Assembly: GCF_002742285.1 (NCBI RefSeq)
Contig: NZ_MDGM01000012.1
Span: 930,001-994,000 of the forward strand
Length of the DNA stretch: 64,000 nt
Direction: 5' to 3'
DNA from: Paramylibacter kogurei
GTDB lineage: Bacteria > Pseudomonadota > Alphaproteobacteria > Rhodobacterales > Rhodobacteraceae
Each line of letters opens with the position of its first letter. Positions within the stretch are counted from its first letter, which is position 1. A program made the translations under genes and the position numbers. The notes beneath the pieces are model-generated. The model was not told the origin of the DNA. It saw only the letters and a program-made list of their open reading frames with translations, and made no database searches. Of this stretch, positions 62,467 through 64,000 are shown piece by piece.

Positions 62467-63225
62467 TCATTCCTTTGCTAATCGCAATTCCGCCACAAAG
62501 TTATAGGCATCCCCGCGATAGATTGATTGTGTAAATTCCGCTACGCGCCCATCCGCAAGATAGGACATGCGTTCAATTTGAAGCCCCGCAGCGCCTTGTT
62601 CCATTTCCAGCAATTCGCAATTTTCGCCGATGACGTTGATTGCAGAAATTTTTTGCAATGCGCGTATTGGACGACGCCCATATGTTTCCAGCAACTCGTA
62701 TAATGATCCCTGAACCAATTCGGGGTCAGGCAGGATTTCTGTTGGAAGTGATGCGCGTTCAATCGCCATCGGGCGCTCATCAGCGGTTCGCAGTCGTGTC
62801 ATGCGCGAAACTGATGCATCAGGTGCCAGTGCCAGCGATAACACCTCTGCCGGGGAGGGCATGTATATTCCCTTGTCCAACCAGCGTGATGTTGAATTTA
62901 ATCCGCGCCGTTCCATGTCTTCGCTAAATGATGTCAGGCGTGACAATGATTGTTCGATGCGCGATTGATCTGGTGCAACGAACGAACCTGATCCTTGTTT
63001 TTGAATGATCTGCCCGTCTTGTGCCAATGTTTGAATGGCTTTCCGCACGGTGACACGTGATAATCCAGTGATCGCACCAATTTCGCGTTCAGGTGGAAGC
63101 GGGCTTGATGGTTGCAAAATGCCATCAGCTATTCCAGACGACAACCGATTGCGAAGCTGTAAATAACGTGGCCCCCCATCAGGCGTGAGCCATTTTTCAG
63201 GCGCAAGATATTTTGCAACAGTCAT
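62467..63225 (-). CDS. GntR/UTRA-family regulator of amino-sugar catabolism (NagR-like)
   Basis: A 252-residue GntR-family regulator of the HutC/NagR type: winged helix in residues ~15-85 (PLPPEREIGAITGLSRVTVRKAIQTLAQDGQIIQKQGSG) and a UTRA effector domain in ~100-245. It overlaps the kinase gene upstream by 4 bp and is followed by the deaminase and nagA genes. It probably represses the operon until an amino-sugar phosphate binds. Confidence 0.9.
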   Translation of the reverse strand: MTVAKYLAPEKWLTPDGGPRYLQLRNRLSSGIADGILQPSSPLPPEREIGAITGLSRVTVRKAIQTLAQDGQIIQKQGSGSFVAPDQSRIEQSLSRLTSFSEDMERRGLNSTSRWLDKGIYMPSPAEVLSLALAPDASVSRMTRLRTADERPMAIERASLPTEILPDPELVQGSLYELLETYGRRPIRALQKISAINVIGENCELLEMEQGAAGLQIERMSYLADGRVAEFTQSIYRGDAYNFVAELRLAKE

Positions 63226-64000
63226 GCGCAGGCCTCGTTTGATTGCAAAACCAATTTGTGTGCCATCGCCAACCCACCATCAAGCGCATCGCCCAATGGT
63301 TTTGTAATATTTGTGTTGAACGGTTTGCCAAGGTATTCCAAATAGCTTGGCCCAACACCGCCAGTTAAAACCAAACGCTCGCCCGATTGATATCCAAGCG
63401 TAGTAAGCGCAGATCGCAAATACGCAGCCCCTTCATTCATCAATGCACGGCCATGTTGATCGTCATTGCTGGCGGCGCGAATAATATCGGGTGCAAAGCG
63501 TGCGTAATCACGTGGGGTTGCGGTGACGCTAAATTTCACCATCGCGTTGATGTTATTAAATTGCGCTAGCAAAGATTGGGTTAGGGGGGAGTGTACCAAG
63601 ATTTTATCATCACATTGCACAACAATTTCAAGCGATCGACGGCCAAGCCATGCGCCAGATGCCTGATCGGAAATATAAAACCCGCGTCCAGAAACAAAAT
63701 GCATTTGCCCAGCATTTGACGCCCCACAAAACGTTCCCGTTCCAATGCCGATCACATATCCATCTTGTCCGCCAAGCGAACCCAAAACAGTGGTGGGTCG
63801 ATCATCGGTTAATGACAGTTTGTGAAATTTGAATTTTTTTCGCAAAATCTGGCCTTGCTTTTCATCCATATAGCCCGCCAAACCAAAATGGGCGCAAATA
63901 TTGGGCGTGGCATGATGATCCAGATGTGCATCTTTTAATGCAGCATTGATCGCAGCGGCGACATTCACACATGCTGAATCAAGGTTTGATGCTACATTTG
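63222..64000 (-). CDS. BadF/BcrA-type N-acetylglucosamine kinase (N-terminus beyond window)
   Basis: The C-terminal ~259 codons of an ASKHA-fold kinase. The frame stays open to the window end (reading NVASNLDSACVNVAAAI at the edge), so the true start lies beyond 64000 and the GTG at 63968 is internal. Visible motifs: GSLGGQDGYVIGIGTGTFCGA, the SGAWLGRRSLE segment and the ATP-site VLTGGVGPSYLEYLG. Phosphorylation of N-acetylglucosamine fits the downstream GntR, deaminase and nagA genes. Confidence 0.85.
   Translation of the reverse strand, partial: NVASNLDSACVNVAAAINAALKDAHLDHHATPNICAHFGLAGYMDEKQGQILRKKFKFHKLSLTDDRPTTVLGSLGGQDGYVIGIGTGTFCGASNAGQMHFVSGRGFYISDQASGAWLGRRSLEIVVQCDDKILVHSPLTQSLLAQFNNINAMVKFSVTATPRDYARFAPDIIRAASNDDQHGRALMNEGAAYLRSALTTLGYQSGERLVLTGGVGPSYLEYLGKPFNTNITKPLGDALDGGLAMAHKLVLQSNEACA

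Noticed and set aside
1-64000. CRISPR array, prophage, insertion sequence or tRNA genes
   Set aside because: I saw no regularly spaced repeats, transposase or integrase genes, flanking duplications, or cloverleaf-like sequences. All gaps are short.

Overview
The window is about 64 kb of chromosome from an alphaproteobacterium, most likely a marine Rhodobacterales (Roseobacter-clade) bacterium with lower GC than usual for that group. This rests on the gene content: sufBCDS with two small interspersed membrane-protein genes, a TRAP transporter operon, cytochrome-linked urate oxidase PuuD, a PuuE-UraD fusion, and preT/preA pyrimidine reduction with RutR. Coding density is very high. No gap between genes exceeds about 270 bp, and I saw no tRNA, rRNA, insertion sequence, prophage or CRISPR array.

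Layout. (1) 1-4336: end of sufB, then a small membrane protein, sufC, sufD, a Yip1-like membrane protein and sufS (Fe-S cluster assembly). (2) 4568-7643: three TadE/TadG-like genes. (3) 7586-8950 (-): a histidinol-dehydrogenase-family enzyme. (4) 9139-22207: purine catabolism, with 8-oxoguanine deaminase, a stray glycosyltransferase, puuD, uraH, puuE-uraD, ureidoglycine aminohydrolase, ureidoglycolate lyase, an NCS2 permease and xdhABC. Allantoate amidohydrolase is missing. (5) 22256-24138 (-): a DUF481 outer-membrane protein and a LysR regulator. (6) 24190-27238 (-): a copper operon copA-cueR-cytochrome c behind a canonical CueR promoter. (7) 27380-29972 (-): two secreted fasciclin proteins next to an ECF sigma / RskA-like anti-sigma pair. 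(8) 30036-38697: an RpiR regulator divergent from an amidohydrolase, TRAP transporter, glutamine-synthetase-like ligase, aldehyde dehydrogenase and Fe-alcohol dehydrogenase. This set fits gamma-glutamylation of an amino alcohol such as ethanolamine. (9) 38916-49061: reductive pyrimidine catabolism (preT, preA, rutR, pydC, a small orphan gene, hydA) plus an ABC importer, with three candidate RutR boxes. (10) 49097-60296: a MocR regulator flanked by a PotD-A-B-C-like ABC importer / GMC / DAO oxidase operon on one side and an enolase-superfamily / aldehyde dehydrogenase operon on the other. Both promoter regions carry the same 46-bp bipartite element. (11) 60293-64000 (-): amino-sugar catabolism (GntR, nagA, SIS-domain deaminase, BadF-type kinase cut by the window end).

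Taken together this is a scavenging region: nucleobases, amines or amino alcohols and amino sugars are imported and degraded for nitrogen and carbon, each block with its own regulator. The points most worth following up are the shared MocR-flanking element, the fasciclin/ECF/anti-sigma locus, and the candidate gamma-glutamyl pathway.
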